Positions 62,853 to 64,000 of a DNA stretch of 64,000 nucleotides are shown here, piece by piece. Source of the stretch: JBKEDF01 sp047975325. GTDB taxonomy: Bacteria > Pseudomonadota > Alphaproteobacteria > Rhodobacterales > Rhodobacteraceae. The position numbers and the translations under genes are program-made. The first letter of the stretch is position 1, and every line of letters starts with the position of its first letter. The notes under the pieces are model-generated. The model was not told the origin of the DNA. It saw nothing but the letters and a program-made list of their open reading frames with translations, and ran no database searches. The stretch spans positions 62,001-126,000 of the forward strand of contig JBKEDF010000049.1 of assembly GCA_047975325.1 (NCBI GenBank), given 5' to 3'.

Positions 62853-63863
62853 TTATCCTGCCGAGACACCGGCTTCGGCAAAGGTGGCCATGCCGGAATG
62901 GCTGGCCAGCGCCCCCTGCACCACCGCGATGGCCAGCGCCGCCCCGGACCCTTCCCCCAGGCGCAACCCCAGCGACAACAACGGCCTTTTTCCCAGTGCA
63001 TCAAGAAGCCGCCCATGCGCGGCCTCCGCACTTTGATGGCCTGCCAGACAATGATCCAGCGCCCCGGGAACCGCGCGCGCAAGTGGCAGGGCCGCAGCAC
63101 AACAGATGAACCCGTCAAGCAGGACGGGGATCCGCAAGACCCGCGCCCGGGTAATGGCCCCGGCCATGGCGGCAATTTCACGCCCGCCAAGCCGGCGCAG
63201 GACCTCCATCGGATCCTTCAGATTATCACCATGACAATTCAGCCCCGCCACAACCGTTTCCGCCTTGCGGGCAAGCCCGGCCATATCGACGCCGGTACCG
63301 CGCCCAACCCATTCCTGCGCATCCCCGCCCAGCATTGCACAGGCTATCGCCGCGGCAGAGGTCGTATTGCCGATCCCCATTTCCCCCGTCACCAGAAGAT
63401 CGGATTCGGGATCCACCGCATCCCAGCCCGTCTTAAGCGCCACGAGGAATTCTGCCTCGGCCATGGCCGGGGCTTCGGTGAAATCCGCAGTGGGCCGGCC
63501 AAGTTCCAGTGCATGCACCGCCAGCGACGCGCCGAAACAATTGGCCAGTTGATTGATCGCAGCCCCCCCCATCCGGAAATTTTCCACCATCTGGACGGTC
63601 ACCTCGGCTGGAAAGGCCGAAACTCCGCGTACCGCAATCCCATGATTGCCGGCAAAGACCAGGATCTGCGGCGCCCGGATCCGGGGTGTCGGATTGCCCC
63701 GCCAGCCTGCATACCAGACTGCAATCTCCTCCAGCCTTCCTAGGGCGCCATGCGGTTTGGTCAGGTCGCGATTGCGCGCTGCGGCCGCGCAGCTTGCATC
63801 CTCATCGGGTGAAGGGGCCGACATAAGTGCATTGATCAGATCCTCAAGCGAAGCGATTTCCAT
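62853..63863 (-). CDS. cobT: Nicotinate-nucleotide:dimethylbenzimidazole phosphoribosyltransferase
   Basis: CobT makes alpha-ribazole phosphate for the lower ligand of B12. The 336-residue enzyme has FAGNHGIAVRGVSAFP, the motif GEMGIGNTTSAAA and the catalytic glutamate in LRLGEGSGAALA. The ATG at 63861-63863 gives the normal length. It is divergent from a probable cobS, the common pair. Confidence 0.95.
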   Translation of the reverse strand: MEIASLEDLINALMSAPSPDEDASCAAAARNRDLTKPHGALGRLEEIAVWYAGWRGNPTPRIRAPQILVFAGNHGIAVRGVSAFPAEVTVQMVENFRMGGAAINQLANCFGASLAVHALELGRPTADFTEAPAMAEAEFLVALKTGWDAVDPESDLLVTGEMGIGNTTSAAAIACAMLGGDAQEWVGRGTGVDMAGLARKAETVVAGLNCHGDNLKDPMEVLRRLGGREIAAMAGAITRARVLRIPVLLDGFICCAAALPLARAVPGALDHCLAGHQSAEAAHGRLLDALGKRPLLSLGLRLGEGSGAALAIAVVQGALASHSGMATFAEAGVSAG

Positions 63864-63929
63864 ATCATCCCCTGATTGCCGAAAGCCCATTGCTTGGTTA
63901 TCGACAACCACAAGGATTGACCAGCCGGG

Positions 63930-64000
63930 ATGCAGCATCAGATGGAATCGCAGAACAGGCCGCAGCTTTCGGATATCCTGCAAGGCTTGCAGCTGCTTAC
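63930..64000 (+). CDS. cobS: Probable start of cobalamin synthase CobS (cut by window edge)
   Basis: From the ATG at 63930 the frame reads MQHQMESQNRPQLSDILQGLQLL and then a partial threonine codon. CobS proteins start with such a stretch ending in a LLTRLP motif, and cobS is usually divergent from cobT. Only 71 nt are visible, so this rests on context and a few residues. A second ATG is four codons later. Confidence 0.5.
   Translation, partial: MQHQMESQNRPQLSDILQGLQLL

Overview
The window is a gene-dense (about 60% GC by eye) chromosomal segment of an alphaproteobacterium, almost certainly of the Rhodobacterales/Paracoccaceae type. Supporting signs are the murB-ddl-ftsQ-ftsA-ftsZ-lpxC-bamD-recN order, a pcm-tolC-PopZ-like order, a sulfur-assimilation operon of DUF2849-sulfite reductase-cysH-DUF934-fpr behind an Lrp/AsnC regulator, and the aspartate-rich (Mg-type) HemB. 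I see no rRNA, tRNA, CRISPR array, insertion sequence, integrase or phage gene. The interest lies in unusual proteins and regulatory sites rather than in a genomic island.

Region 1 (1-18.8 kb). A truncated mfd behind a small membrane protein; hemB; a three-gene acetoin-dehydrogenase-like cluster (E1 alpha/beta fused in one chain, a free lipoyl domain, a separate alpha/beta hydrolase); an S11 D-Ala-D-Ala carboxypeptidase with a SPOR tail; a HAD phosphatase, clpS, an RsmC-like methyltransferase, an SDR protein without its catalytic lysine, small envelope and unknown proteins, an M48 lipoprotein protease; then pyrB, a metal-ligand-less dihydroorotase homologue, plsY, a UDG-like protein and moaB.

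Region 2 (18.9-35.6 kb). An RND efflux adaptor and pump; a divergent Lrp-type regulator and the cysteine/sulfur operon, led by an unlisted 45-codon ORF coupled to DUF2849; a molybdenum hydroxylase operon (CoxG-CoxS-CoxL-CoxM, form II active-site loop); phosphoglucomutase; a SYLF-domain lipoprotein with a clear promoter and terminator.

Region 3 (35.6-48.2 kb). All on the minus strand: an M20 amidohydrolase, recN, bamD, lpxC, ftsZ, ftsA, ftsQ, ddl, murB and a class III aminotransferase. The division cluster stops at murB; murC and murG are not next to it. ftsZ is separated from ftsA by 425 bp holding a tight group of four GANTC (CcrM-type) sites.

Region 4 (48.2-64 kb). A PopZ-like polar-organiser candidate, tolC and pcm; moaA and a divergent lipoprotein; a second M20 amidohydrolase; a MocR-type regulator facing a DUF1127 gene across a pair of TATTGTATC repeats; a SIMPL-domain protein; a 1035-residue protein joining a GspL/PilM-like cytoplasmic domain, a charged coiled linker, one membrane span and a GspC/PilP-like periplasmic domain; a CPA2 antiporter; cobT and the first codons of a divergent cobS.

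The best candidates for something undescribed are the 1035-residue orphan secretion-platform-like protein, the PopZ-like protein identified by termini plus synteny, the split acetoin-type complex, and several enzymes that keep their fold but lose a key residue (SDR Lys, dihydroorotase His/Asp, sulfite reductase cluster Cys).
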